From Rudanella lutea DSM 19387 (GTDB lineage Bacteria; Bacteroidota; Bacteroidia; Cytophagales; Spirosomataceae), in contig NZ_KB913013.1 in NCBI RefSeq assembly GCF_000383955.1, positions 4,421,694 to 4,485,693 of the forward strand: DNA of 64,000 nt. The letters are read 5' to 3'. The notes under the pieces are model-generated. The model was not told where the DNA came from and did no database searches. It saw nothing but the letters and a program-made list of their open reading frames with translations. The translations under genes were made by a program, and so were the position numbers. This document shows, piece by piece, positions 25,309 to 32,703 of this stretch; positions within the stretch are counted from its first letter, which is position 1; every line of letters begins with the position of its first letter.

Positions 25309-25615
25309 AAATAATCAGGTTTTGTCCCTTTAATCAGTGGTTTTAAATTGTTTGCTCATGGTTTCTGAACACCCGGTAAGCGGGTTGTTATCAGTATCAG
25401 AGAGTTGCCAACAACCGGAGCTACGCTAAGTACGTTGCCAGAAACAATGAACAGTTTGTTGTGAAGTAGGCAAATGTAAGAATTTTGGCTGAAACGGCCG
25501 TTCTAACCCGTCAGAACGACATTAATATCGATTAGTCGATAGGCCCAAGTGGTATTGCCGTAACAACTCGGCCTTATCGGTAGTTGGTAGTTTAGTACCA
25601 CCACGATCACTTTGT
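25309..25615. other. Divergent intergenic region (307 bp)
   Basis: Non-coding. On the minus strand TACATTTG (complement of 25471-25478) is a possible -7 box for ilvE, which would leave a leader of about 155 nt. No leader peptide or riboswitch fold was recognised in it. Confidence 0.5.
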
Positions 25616-26722
25616 ATGTCTAATCAACCCCCGAACGATTCGTCCGGCCCACTCGACCATCTTTCCCTGCGTTATCTCCGCCGGGTGCTCGATGTGTCGC
25701 ACCCGACCGACGAGCCGTACGTCCTGAACGAGGTTGAAGCGTGGGTTATCCGACGGGTACGCCGTCGTACCATCGCGCTGGCGGCTGCGCTGGGTGCCCT
25801 GGCGGTTTTGCTGTTATATCTGCCTCAGTATTTCTGGCCTGCTTTTTTTCAGGAATTCACGTTTACGATTCTGGGCGAGAGCTACGATGTGCCGGTTATC
25901 TCGATTCTGTATGGCATGTTGCTCGTATACGTGGAAGTGTACGTGCTCATGTACGTCACTCTCAACGCTATTCGGACAATCATGGCTATCTGCCAGTTTC
26001 CCCGTGCCCATGATGCGCAGTACGACCGGCACTTGAAAGCGATTGCCAGTGTGGCCCTAAGCTGGAAATACGGCGGTATTTTTTCGTTGGGTTCCGATCC
26101 GCACTTCGGCCGACCCGGCTGGGGTCTCACGTCGTTTTTCTGGTTCAATACAGCTAAGGCGTTTGCCAGTGATCTGGTATTGCGCACGTTGATGTTCCGG
26201 TTTCTGGGTCGGTTTGCTTTCCGGCAGGTAACCGATCTGATCGGAATGCCCGTGTTTGCGTTCTGGAATGCCTTCGCTTCGTTTCAAATTTTACGTGAAG
26301 CACAGGTACGGGTCATGGCGCCGTTGACCATTCGTAGCTTCGTCGACGAGCTTCACGAAGAACTGGGGGGCGATGAAGCATTCTGCCAACTTATTCCGGA
26401 AGCCCTCCGGTGTATTGGGGTGCAACGCCGACAATACAATTACGCGCACCTGTTCCTGTTTGAGTCGATCGAAGACCGTTTCGGTATCAAACTGGACACT
26501 CCCTCAGGCGAATGGTTCAACCGGGTGCCTGGCTTGTCGGCTGAAGCACGTAGCGGGCTTGAGCGGTTGATTATTTTTGCCGCCCTTGTTGACGGACGTC
26601 TGTCATGGGCCGAAAAACAATGCCTTGAGCGTTTACACACCCAAGGCATTGTCTCTTATACCATTGCTGATATCCGGCAGATTGGCAAGCAGTACAACAA
26701 TGGCAAAGGGCTTTGGGTATAG
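25616..26722 (+). CDS. Membrane protein with TerB-like C-terminus, function unknown
   Basis: 368 residues. Two transmembrane helices near residues 50-75 and 95-120 are followed by a mostly hydrophobic middle (WGLTSFFWFNTAKAFASD, FRQVTDLIGMPVFAFWNAFASF). The last 60 residues (LERLIIFAALVDGRLSWAEKQCLERL) read like a TerB/acidic-tellurite helical module. It resembles uncharacterised membrane proteins known from Leptospira and Bacteroidota (the LBF_2804-type group), but I hold this only loosely. No operon partner: ilvE is divergent and the dioxygenase gene is convergent. Confidence 0.65.
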   Translation: MSNQPPNDSSGPLDHLSLRYLRRVLDVSHPTDEPYVLNEVEAWVIRRVRRRTIALAAALGALAVLLLYLPQYFWPAFFQEFTFTILGESYDVPVISILYGMLLVYVEVYVLMYVTLNAIRTIMAICQFPRAHDAQYDRHLKAIASVALSWKYGGIFSLGSDPHFGRPGWGLTSFFWFNTAKAFASDLVLRTLMFRFLGRFAFRQVTDLIGMPVFAFWNAFASFQILREAQVRVMAPLTIRSFVDELHEELGGDEAFCQLIPEALRCIGVQRRQYNYAHLFLFESIEDRFGIKLDTPSGEWFNRVPGLSAEARSGLERLIIFAALVDGRLSWAEKQCLERLHTQGIVSYTIADIRQIGKQYNNGKGLWV

Positions 26723-26764
26723 CCTCTTACCGAGTGCAGGGCTGCAACCCTGACGTATTCAATC

Positions 26765-27796
26765 TCAGTTCATTCCCCGACCTGTATCGAAAATATCCTC
26801 GTGATCCTGTAGTTTGGGATGAGCAAACACATCGGCCCCGTTGTAAGAATGTCGCACAGGTTCGGCATCCGGCTGTTGCCGGTGGTGCCGGTATGCATTA
26901 ACCGACGAGTAGTGGCTCACAAATGACTTGCGGGTTTGGTCAGGACTGGTAATGGCATCGCCACCGTGTGCCAGGGCGGCATGCCACAGGAGTACATCCC
27001 CTTTTTTTATGAGCAACGGCTTACGGGTTTGCCCGAGCCGTTCGCAATTGGCCTCAATAAAACGGGCAAAGTCGTTCGGGTCGTGGGTCGATTCGTGGTT
27101 GTAAAAAATCCCGTTGCCAAAATCAAACTTCTTGTTTACGTGTGAGCCGGGATAGTAATAGAGCGGCCCGGAGTCGGGCTGCACATCTTCGAGGGCTATC
27201 CACGATGCGGCCAGGTGACTGGGGTTTTCAGAAACCACATAGGCAAAGTCCTGATGAGTGGGCTGCTGGCTTCCGTATTTAAACAACAAACTCTGCATGG
27301 CCACAACCCGCTCACCGAAAACCGCTTCCAGAAACGCCACGATACTGTTGTGAAGCATAATCTTCTTGCCTATCACAGAGCTGTTGTGGAAGTCCATAAT
27401 CTTAATGTGCTTCCCGTTTATTACGTTTTTGGGCAGATCTTTGGCTTCCTGCACCTCGCGGCCCGCATACTCGGGTAAGTCCACCTGAACCTTCAGTCGA
27501 TATTTTTCATTGTGCTCGAATAATTCTTCGACCTCACTCCAAAGCTGATCGACCCAGGCGGCTGGGATGGCCTGCTCCAAAATCACGTAGCCGTTCTGTC
27601 GCCAGAATTCGAGTTTCTCGGTCAGGTCGTAGGGTAGGTTTTGCTGGCGATTATATTGCTTCACAAACCCGCCTATATCGGCCTGTTTCTTGTCGATCCA
27701 GGGCAGGGTGTTGTAGTCAAACTCGCGCATAGGTTTCGGCGCTGGGCGAAACACGCGTTTGACGGCTGATTTTAAACGGCTGGTAAACGTAGTCAT
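26765..27796 (-). CDS. Phytanoyl-CoA dioxygenase family protein
   Basis: 343 residues of a non-haem Fe(II)/2-oxoglutarate oxygenase. The iron facial triad is seen as His181 and Asp183 in PTHQDFAY and His277 in WHAALAHGG. RKSFVSHYS supplies the Arg expected to bind 2-oxoglutarate. Bacterial members hydroxylate diverse small molecules, so the substrate is not predictable. It has no signal peptide and is cytoplasmic. It occupies the place downstream of gldE where gldD is usually found in Bacteroidota, 84 bp after its own start to the gldE stop. Confidence 0.88.
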   Translation of the reverse strand: MTTFTSRLKSAVKRVFRPAPKPMREFDYNTLPWIDKKQADIGGFVKQYNRQQNLPYDLTEKLEFWRQNGYVILEQAIPAAWVDQLWSEVEELFEHNEKYRLKVQVDLPEYAGREVQEAKDLPKNVINGKHIKIMDFHNSSVIGKKIMLHNSIVAFLEAVFGERVVAMQSLLFKYGSQQPTHQDFAYVVSENPSHLAASWIALEDVQPDSGPLYYYPGSHVNKKFDFGNGIFYNHESTHDPNDFARFIEANCERLGQTRKPLLIKKGDVLLWHAALAHGGDAITSPDQTRKSFVSHYSSVNAYRHHRQQPDAEPVRHSYNGADVFAHPKLQDHEDIFDTGRGMN

Positions 27797-27880
27797 GTAG
27801 ACAAATTAAGTTAGTCAGGTGATAAAACTAACTTAATTGACCATAAGTATCAAACCGTTAACTAAATCGTATTTGTTACG

Positions 27881-29218
27881 TTACTGAAGCGATAAGGGTG
27901 TTTCGGTAATTCGCACCTCGTTAATGCGTTTGTTGTCAGCTGATAAGATATGGAAACGAAACTGTTCGTACTGTACCTCTTCCCCGGGCTGTGGTAACCG
28001 ACTAAACAGTTCGAGCAACAAGCCTCCCAGCGATTCGCTATCTCCCCGAACGTCATCAAACGTTGTGGCATCTACGTCGAGAACCCGGCATACGTCCGTC
28101 AGAGGCAATTTCCCTTCTACCACGACTGTATGGTCATCAATACGCCGAAACCCGGCTGGGGTATCGTCGTCAAATTCGTCGTTGATGTCTCCGAAAATCT
28201 CTTCAATAATGTCTTCAAGCGTAACCAGCCCGCGGGTGCCACCGTACTCATCAACTACAATAGCCATGTGCACCCGTCGACGCTGAAAGTCCTGCATCAG
28301 ATCGTCTACTTTCTTCGTCTCTGGGATGAAAAAAGCGGGTCGCAGCAGCGTTTGCCACGCAAAAGAATCATCGCTGTGGAGGTGGGGCAGCAAATCTTTG
28401 AGGTAGAGAATTCCTTCAATCTGATCGATGGTTTCTTTGAATACCGGTACCCGTGAGTAGCCCGACGCATTGATCCGGCTCATGAGTTCGGAGAAAGTCA
28501 GATCGTCTTCAAAAGCCGTAATATCCATGCGTGAGCGCATCACCTGCCGTGCGGTCAGATTGCTAAAGTTGACGATTCCTTTCAGAATCTCGCGCTCCTC
28601 GACGGTGGTTTCGGCCCCGGTCATTTCAACCGCCTGATTCAGTTCTTCTACGGATAACTTGTAGCCTTGCTTGGGGAGTCGTTTGTCAATTTGTGTACTC
28701 AAGTTGACCAGCATCGACGAAAGCGGCCGAAACACCAGCAGTGCCATACGGGCCAGTGGAGTAGTTCGGCGGGCTACGGCCAGGCTGTTTTCGCTGGCAA
28801 ATACTTTGGGAATAATCTCTCCAAAGAGTACAATGACGAGGGTAAGTACAAACGTGATACCCGATAAAACAACCGCCGACGCGTGAGCCAGTTGCGACAG
28901 CTCCCAGGTCAGATACGTTGCCATAACCACAATGGCAATGTTGAGCAGATTATTGAAAATCACGAGTGAGGCCAGCAACCGACGCGGACGGTCAAGAAGC
29001 ATGGCAATGCGCCGGTCGGCCGGGGCGGCACTTTCCCGGCACGAAGACCGGTCGTCCGCAGAGAGGGTAAAAAAAGCAACTTCTGTTGCCGACACCAGCG
29101 AGGCCAGCGTCACTAACAGAAGGATGAGGGCAGCCACAGGGCCGTATGAAGTAAAATAGGTGCTCCAGACGTCGTCCGTCGGGAGCACCTGTCGAGGAAG
29201 TGGATCACCAGGGTCCAT
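27881..29218 (-). CDS. gldE: Gliding motility-associated protein GldE (CNNM/CBS/CorC type)
   Basis: 445 residues. The N-terminal half is a CNNM transmembrane domain (AALILLLVTLASLVSATEVAFF, VLFGEIIPKVFASENS). A tandem CBS pair follows (ARQVMRSRMDITAFEDDLTF and MAIVVDEYGGTRGLVTLEDII), and then a C-terminal CorC/HlyC domain (FRRIDDHTVVVEGKLPL). In Flavobacterium GldE is needed for, or supports, gliding and type IX secretion and partners GldD. It follows ssb by 32 bp in the conserved mutY-ssb-gldE order, which supports the GldE assignment over a generic CorC-like transporter. Confidence 0.9.
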   Translation of the reverse strand: MDPGDPLPRQVLPTDDVWSTYFTSYGPVAALILLLVTLASLVSATEVAFFTLSADDRSSCRESAAPADRRIAMLLDRPRRLLASLVIFNNLLNIAIVVMATYLTWELSQLAHASAVVLSGITFVLTLVIVLFGEIIPKVFASENSLAVARRTTPLARMALLVFRPLSSMLVNLSTQIDKRLPKQGYKLSVEELNQAVEMTGAETTVEEREILKGIVNFSNLTARQVMRSRMDITAFEDDLTFSELMSRINASGYSRVPVFKETIDQIEGILYLKDLLPHLHSDDSFAWQTLLRPAFFIPETKKVDDLMQDFQRRRVHMAIVVDEYGGTRGLVTLEDIIEEIFGDINDEFDDDTPAGFRRIDDHTVVVEGKLPLTDVCRVLDVDATTFDDVRGDSESLGGLLLELFSRLPQPGEEVQYEQFRFHILSADNKRINEVRITETPLSLQ

Positions 29219-29250
29219 TCAGGTCAAATTAAGTGGGACAATAACAGGGG

Positions 29251-29760
29251 TTAGAACGGCAAATCGTCGTCACCACTGTTTCCATCAAAGGGGGTTGGTT
29301 CGGGCTGACGGGCCTGCCGCTGTGGAGCGGGTGCCGAGGGTGCCGGTGCCGCTTGTTGCTGACGTGGTGCCGGTGCTGCCTGCTGCTGACGTGGAGCCTC
29401 GTATCCACCTTCGTTTTGGTCGCGCTCGCCGGGCGATCCCAGCAATTGCATGGTATTGGCCCGCACCCGAAGCGAGAATCGTTCTTTTCCTTCTTTATCT
29501 ACCCAGGTTTCGGTCCGCAGACGGCCCTCAATGTAAACTGGGTTACCTTTTTTCAAATATTTCTCAGCGATCTTGGCCTGATCGTTCCATAACTCGACCC
29601 GAAACCACTCGGTTTGCTCAACCTTCTCACCATTACGGTTGGTGTACTTTTCCGTAGTGGCCACGTTAAACTGGGCAACTACGGCTCCACCGTCGAGGTA
29701 GCGGACTTCAGGATCTGCCCCCAAATTGCCAATCAACGTGACTTTGTTCAGACTTGCCAT
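29251..29760 (-). CDS. ssb: Single-stranded DNA-binding protein
   Basis: 169 residues. The N-terminal OB-fold (MASLNKVTLIGNLGADPEV, FNVATTEKYTNRNGEKVEQT) is followed by a flexible Gln/Pro/Ala-rich linker with two QQQAAPAPR-type repeats, and the acidic tip DDDLPF that recruits partner proteins. It coats single-stranded DNA in replication and repair. It lies between mutY (68 bp upstream) and gldE (32 bp downstream) on the same strand, a conserved Bacteroidota arrangement. Confidence 0.97.
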   Translation of the reverse strand: MASLNKVTLIGNLGADPEVRYLDGGAVVAQFNVATTEKYTNRNGEKVEQTEWFRVELWNDQAKIAEKYLKKGNPVYIEGRLRTETWVDKEGKERFSLRVRANTMQLLGSPGERDQNEGGYEAPRQQQAAPAPRQQQAAPAPSAPAPQRQARQPEPTPFDGNSGDDDLPF

Positions 29761-29828
29761 GCTTGGTTTTGCTGGTTAAATGTAAAACCCACTGTGGGTT
29801 TAAGCGTACTAAAGTTACTCAGTCAGGC

Positions 29829-30923
29829 TCACTTTTCCAAGTGAGTTTTCAAATAATTTACGATCAAAAGAGGCTTCGGTAAAGCGGCTACCTGATCGAC
29901 CGAAAACCAGCTTAAACCATCGAATAAGTCGTCGGTCAGGCGATCAGGGACGACAAATTCATAAAATGTGGCCCGTATTCGCTGGTGCGAAAGCAACTGC
30001 GTGGCCTTGGTCGGTGCGGCAGTTTGCGTACTGTAAAGCACCAGTTGTTCGAGTTTTTTTTCCAACTCCAGTTGGCGAAACCCCGTTTTGGGTTTGTCGG
30101 TTTCCACAAGGGCAAAATCGTACAGGTTTTGCCAGATGTCGCGCTCTGTTCGTTCGCGAAGAGCCAGCCGGTCCCCGTTCCGAAAAACGAAATAGTGGAA
30201 AAATCGCTCCCTGACAGCCGCTTTTTTTGCCTTCACGGGCAGCACCTGTTGTCGGCCGGTCTGGAAGGCAACACACTGTTGCTGTAAGGGGCACAACAGG
30301 CAGTCGGGCGATGTTGGCGTGCACTGAATGGCACCGAACTCCATGATGGCCTGATTGAAGGTGGCCGGGTCGTCGGCGTGGGCAATCAGCCGGGTTGCCA
30401 GCGCGGCAAAACGCTTCTTCGCCGACGTAGTTGTAATGTCGTCTTCGATGCCAAAAACACGGGCCAGCACCCGGTACACATTGCCGTCGACTACGGCCAC
30501 CCGTTCACCAAAAGCAAAGGAAGCAATGGCGGCTGCTGTGTAGGTGCCAATGCCTTTGAGGGTCAAAAGTTTATGGTATGTGCCCGGAAATAGACCTGCA
30601 TGTTCGTTAGCAACCAGTTTGGCGGTCTGATGAAGGTTGCGAGCCCGCGAATAATAGCCCAACCCCTGCCAAAGTCGGAGTACGTCACGCTCATCAGCCT
30701 CGGCCATGTGGGTTACGGTTGGGTAGGCTTCGACGAACCGTTTATAGTACGGCATTCCCTGCGCAACGCGGGTCTGTTGAAGGATGATTTCGGACAGCCA
30801 GATGCGGTAAGGATCGCGCGTATGCCGCCAGGGAAGGTCACGTTTGTGATGCTCATACCAATGGGCTAAAACGGGGGCAAAATTGGACTCTTCCGGTTGA
30901 TTAAAGTCTGATTGTGAAGGCAA
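29829..30923 (-). CDS. mutY: A/G-specific adenine glycosylase MutY
   Basis: 364 residues. It removes adenine mispaired with 8-oxoguanine. Visible are the DLPWR start of the catalytic domain, SEIILQQTRV with the catalytic Glu, the helix-hairpin-helix LKGIGTYTAAAIASFAFG with Asp in VDGNVYRV, and a 4Fe-4S cluster with spacing C-x6-C-x2-C-x5-C (CTPTSPDCLLCPLQQQC). The C-terminal NUDIX-like domain recognises 8-oxoG. No ATG precedes the catalytic domain in frame. The best start is TTG at 30923-30921, immediately downstream of an A/T-rich stretch. It heads the mutY-ssb-gldE operon, divergent from the HU gene. Confidence 0.94.
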   Translation of the reverse strand: MPSQSDFNQPEESNFAPVLAHWYEHHKRDLPWRHTRDPYRIWLSEIILQQTRVAQGMPYYKRFVEAYPTVTHMAEADERDVLRLWQGLGYYSRARNLHQTAKLVANEHAGLFPGTYHKLLTLKGIGTYTAAAIASFAFGERVAVVDGNVYRVLARVFGIEDDITTTSAKKRFAALATRLIAHADDPATFNQAIMEFGAIQCTPTSPDCLLCPLQQQCVAFQTGRQQVLPVKAKKAAVRERFFHYFVFRNGDRLALRERTERDIWQNLYDFALVETDKPKTGFRQLELEKKLEQLVLYSTQTAAPTKATQLLSHQRIRATFYEFVVPDRLTDDLFDGLSWFSVDQVAALPKPLLIVNYLKTHLEK

Positions 30924-30972
30924 AATATTAAGAGCAATAAGACGTTAGGTGGAAAAACAGTGAGCAGTACTT

Positions 30973-31002
30973 TTTGATTTTGGGCGGAAAGCTCTACCTT
31001 TG
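30973..31002 (+). promoter_or_regulatory. Promoter of the HU gene
   Basis: TTTG (30973-30976), 18 bp spacing, TACCTTTG (30995-31002): a full match to the Bacteroidota housekeeping promoter. The predicted transcript starts about 55-60 bp upstream of the GTG start. Confidence 0.82.
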
Positions 31003-31064
31003 TACTCCCATTTTTGACACCTGAATTTTCAACAACTCAGTAAACGTTAAAGTTTTAATAAGTC

Positions 31065-31364
31065 GTGACGAAAGCAGACGTAATCGCAGAAATCTCCGAG
31101 AAAACCGGGATCGACAAGGCGGAAGTAACGCACACGTTAGAGACCTTTTTCACGGTGGTGAAGGAGTCGCTGGCCAAAGAGGAGCCGATTTACGTGAGAG
31201 GGTTTGGCAGCTTCATCAATAAGAAGAGAGCTAAGAAGGTCGCCCGGAACATTTCCAAAAATACGGCCATGGTAATCGACGAACATTTTATCCCCAGCTT
31301 CAAGCCGGCTAAAATTTTTGTTGAGCAGGTAAAATCAAGCGTGAAAAACGCCACGGTTGAGTAA
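31065..31364 (+). CDS. HU/IHF family DNA-binding protein
   Basis: 99 residues starting at GTG 31065 (TKADVIAEISEKTGIDKAEV). The helix pair and beta-arm region match HU/IHF: VKESLAKEEPIYVRGFGSFI, then the DNA-binding arm KVARNISKNTAMVIDEHF and FKPAKIFVEQVK. It is a nucleoid protein that bends DNA as a dimer. A well-formed promoter lies upstream and a strong terminator directly downstream, so it is a single-gene unit. HU next to mutY is a conserved Bacteroidota arrangement. Confidence 0.95.
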   Translation: MTKADVIAEISEKTGIDKAEVTHTLETFFTVVKESLAKEEPIYVRGFGSFINKKRAKKVARNISKNTAMVIDEHFIPSFKPAKIFVEQVKSSVKNATVE

Positions 31365-31374
31365 TCAACCGCAT

Positions 31375-31419
31375 CGTTTCATCCGGCGGACGAATTAATC
31401 CGCCGGATGAAACGTTTTT
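31375..31419 (+). terminator. Intrinsic terminator of the HU gene
   Basis: A perfect 16-bp stem, 31375-31390 (CGTTTCATCC...) with 31399-31414, has an 8-nt loop and is followed by TTTTTA. Confidence 0.93.
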
Positions 31420-31486
31420 AATGGAAACGTCAGAATAGCGATGTTTTTTTGCCAAACGAACATCCATCGTTAGACAATTTCCACCT

Positions 31487-32326
31487 ATGAACAAACCAAT
31501 TCTGCTTGTTGTCGGTCTTGCTTCGCTACTCACGGTTGGCTTGTACAGTCTGCCGAAAGGGGTTGTGCAAAACACCAATAAGCAGTTGAGTGCACAAGAG
31601 GGTGGTGGGCGAACCACTACCGCCAAAGCCGAAAATGCTTCGGCAGCCGGCTCGGCCATGGAGCACAATGCTCCGTTATCGCCTGAGCAGGAAAAGAAGC
31701 GTTCGGCTTTGCTGACGGCTTATGCCTCGGCAACAGATAAGGGCAAGGCTACCGAAACACTTGTCGAGTTTTTTCGCTCGGTAAGCCGCTTTGATAGTGC
31801 AGCGTATTACGCTGGTCAGCTCGCTACGGCGCAGCCGACGGAGCCCAACCTGTTGCGTGCGGGCGATTTGTATTTTGAAGCATACGGCTTTGCCGTAGAC
31901 GATAAAAAATCGGCCGACCTGGGGCAGAAGACGAGAGATTTTTACCAGAAAGCTCTTGACAAAAACCCTGACCTGCTGCTGGCGAAAGCTAACATGGCCA
32001 TGACGTATGTGAGTACGCAGACGCCAATGCAGGGTATTATGCTGTTGCGCGAGGTACTGCAACAAGACCCAACCAATGAGGTTGCCTTGTTTAATCTCGG
32101 TCTGCTTTCAATGCGTTCGAATCAGTACGACCGGGCAATTGAGCGGTTCCGGCAGATTCTGACCGTGAATCCGAACAGCCGCAAGGCTCGTTTCTATTTG
32201 GGCGTTAGCCTGGTAGAAAAAGGAGAGAAAGCGGAAGCGCAGAAAATTCTTGCCGAGGTGAAAGCCACGGAGAGAGATCCGCAGATTCTGGCTGCTGTGA
32301 AAGAGCTGGAAGAGCGGATGAAGTAA
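31487..32326 (+). CDS. TPR-repeat protein with N-terminal signal anchor
   Basis: 279 residues. The N-terminus MNKPILLVVGLASLLTVGLY is an uncleaved anchor or signal. From about residue 70 there are at least four tetratricopeptide units, including EPNLLRAGDLYFEAYGFA, NPDLLLAKANMAMTYVS, NEVALFNLGLLSMRSNQYDR and RKARFYLGVSLVEKGEKAEA. It probably faces the periplasm as a protein-interaction scaffold. It is encoded between HU and rng in a block conserved in Bacteroidota; no specific role is established. Heptad repeat arms start 3 bp after its stop. Confidence 0.85.
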   Translation: MNKPILLVVGLASLLTVGLYSLPKGVVQNTNKQLSAQEGGGRTTTAKAENASAAGSAMEHNAPLSPEQEKKRSALLTAYASATDKGKATETLVEFFRSVSRFDSAAYYAGQLATAQPTEPNLLRAGDLYFEAYGFAVDDKKSADLGQKTRDFYQKALDKNPDLLLAKANMAMTYVSTQTPMQGIMLLREVLQQDPTNEVALFNLGLLSMRSNQYDRAIERFRQILTVNPNSRKARFYLGVSLVEKGEKAEAQKILAEVKATERDPQILAAVKELEERMK

Positions 32327-32328
32327 CA

Positions 32329-32426
32329 TTGTAGTTTGCAGTTTACGGTTTGTAGTTGTTGAAGAAGAACGTGAACCCGTTTCATGGACTAATTGAAAAC
32401 AGTGAACTTAAAACTGAAAACATAAA
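32329..32426. repeat. Degenerate heptad inverted repeat after the TPR gene
   Basis: The left arm 32329-32361 has units TTGTAGT, TTGCAGT, TTACGGT, TTGTAGT. The right arm 32391-32426 has units ACAGTGA, ACTTAAA, ACTGAAA, ACATAAA. The arms are only partly complementary, but the 7-bp period is clear in both. The left arm begins 3 bases after the TAA stop. Confidence 0.6.
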
Positions 32427-32482
32427 TAGGGCGCCCGGGTGGGTGGCCGACAAATCAGATAACCATTAAACACGTTTTTACT

Positions 32483-32572
32483 ATGCCTTGCGGTAAAAAA
32501 AGAAAACGCCATAAGATCGCTACCCACAAGCGGAAGAAGCGTCTCCGGAAGAATCGGCACAAGAAAAAGTAG
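32483..32572 (+). CDS. Small basic COX24/AURKAIP1-type (mS38-like) ribosomal protein
   Basis: 29 residues, MPCGKKRKRHKIATHKRKKR and then LRKNRHKKK. Nearly half the residues are Lys or Arg. The sequence matches the COX24/AURKAIP1 domain, whose mitochondrial member is ribosomal protein mS38. In Bacteroidota the small protein is conserved, and it is usually missed by gene finders because of its length. It probably binds the small ribosomal subunit (family knowledge). It lies between the TPR gene and rng, and heptad inverted repeats flank it on both sides. Confidence 0.9.
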   Translation: MPCGKKRKRHKIATHKRKKRLRKNRHKKK

Positions 32573-32670
32573 TTTACAGTGAACAGTGTGCAACGAGCAA
32601 CTAACAGTGAACAGATTTACCTGCTTACTGTTGGTTGCTCGCTGTTCACTGTTCGTTGTTTACTGTTTAT
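32573..32670. repeat. Heptad inverted repeat between the COX24-type gene and rng
   Basis: The left arm, about 32576-32614, has units CAGTGAA, CAGTGTG, CAACGAG, CAACTAA, CAGTGAA. The right arm, about 32622-32670, has units CTTACTG, TTGGTTG, CTCGCTG, TTCACTG, TTCGTTG, TTTACTG. It begins directly after the stop codon of the small gene. The mismatches between arms are mainly transitions, which still allow G-U pairing. Confidence 0.85.
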
Positions 32671-32703
32671 CTCCATCGCCATCTCTAACCGTGTCTTCAT
32701 CTG

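Noticed and set aside
32573-32670. Possible CRISPR array at the heptad repeats
   Set aside because: Repeat units are 7 bp with no spacers of constant length and there are no cas genes.
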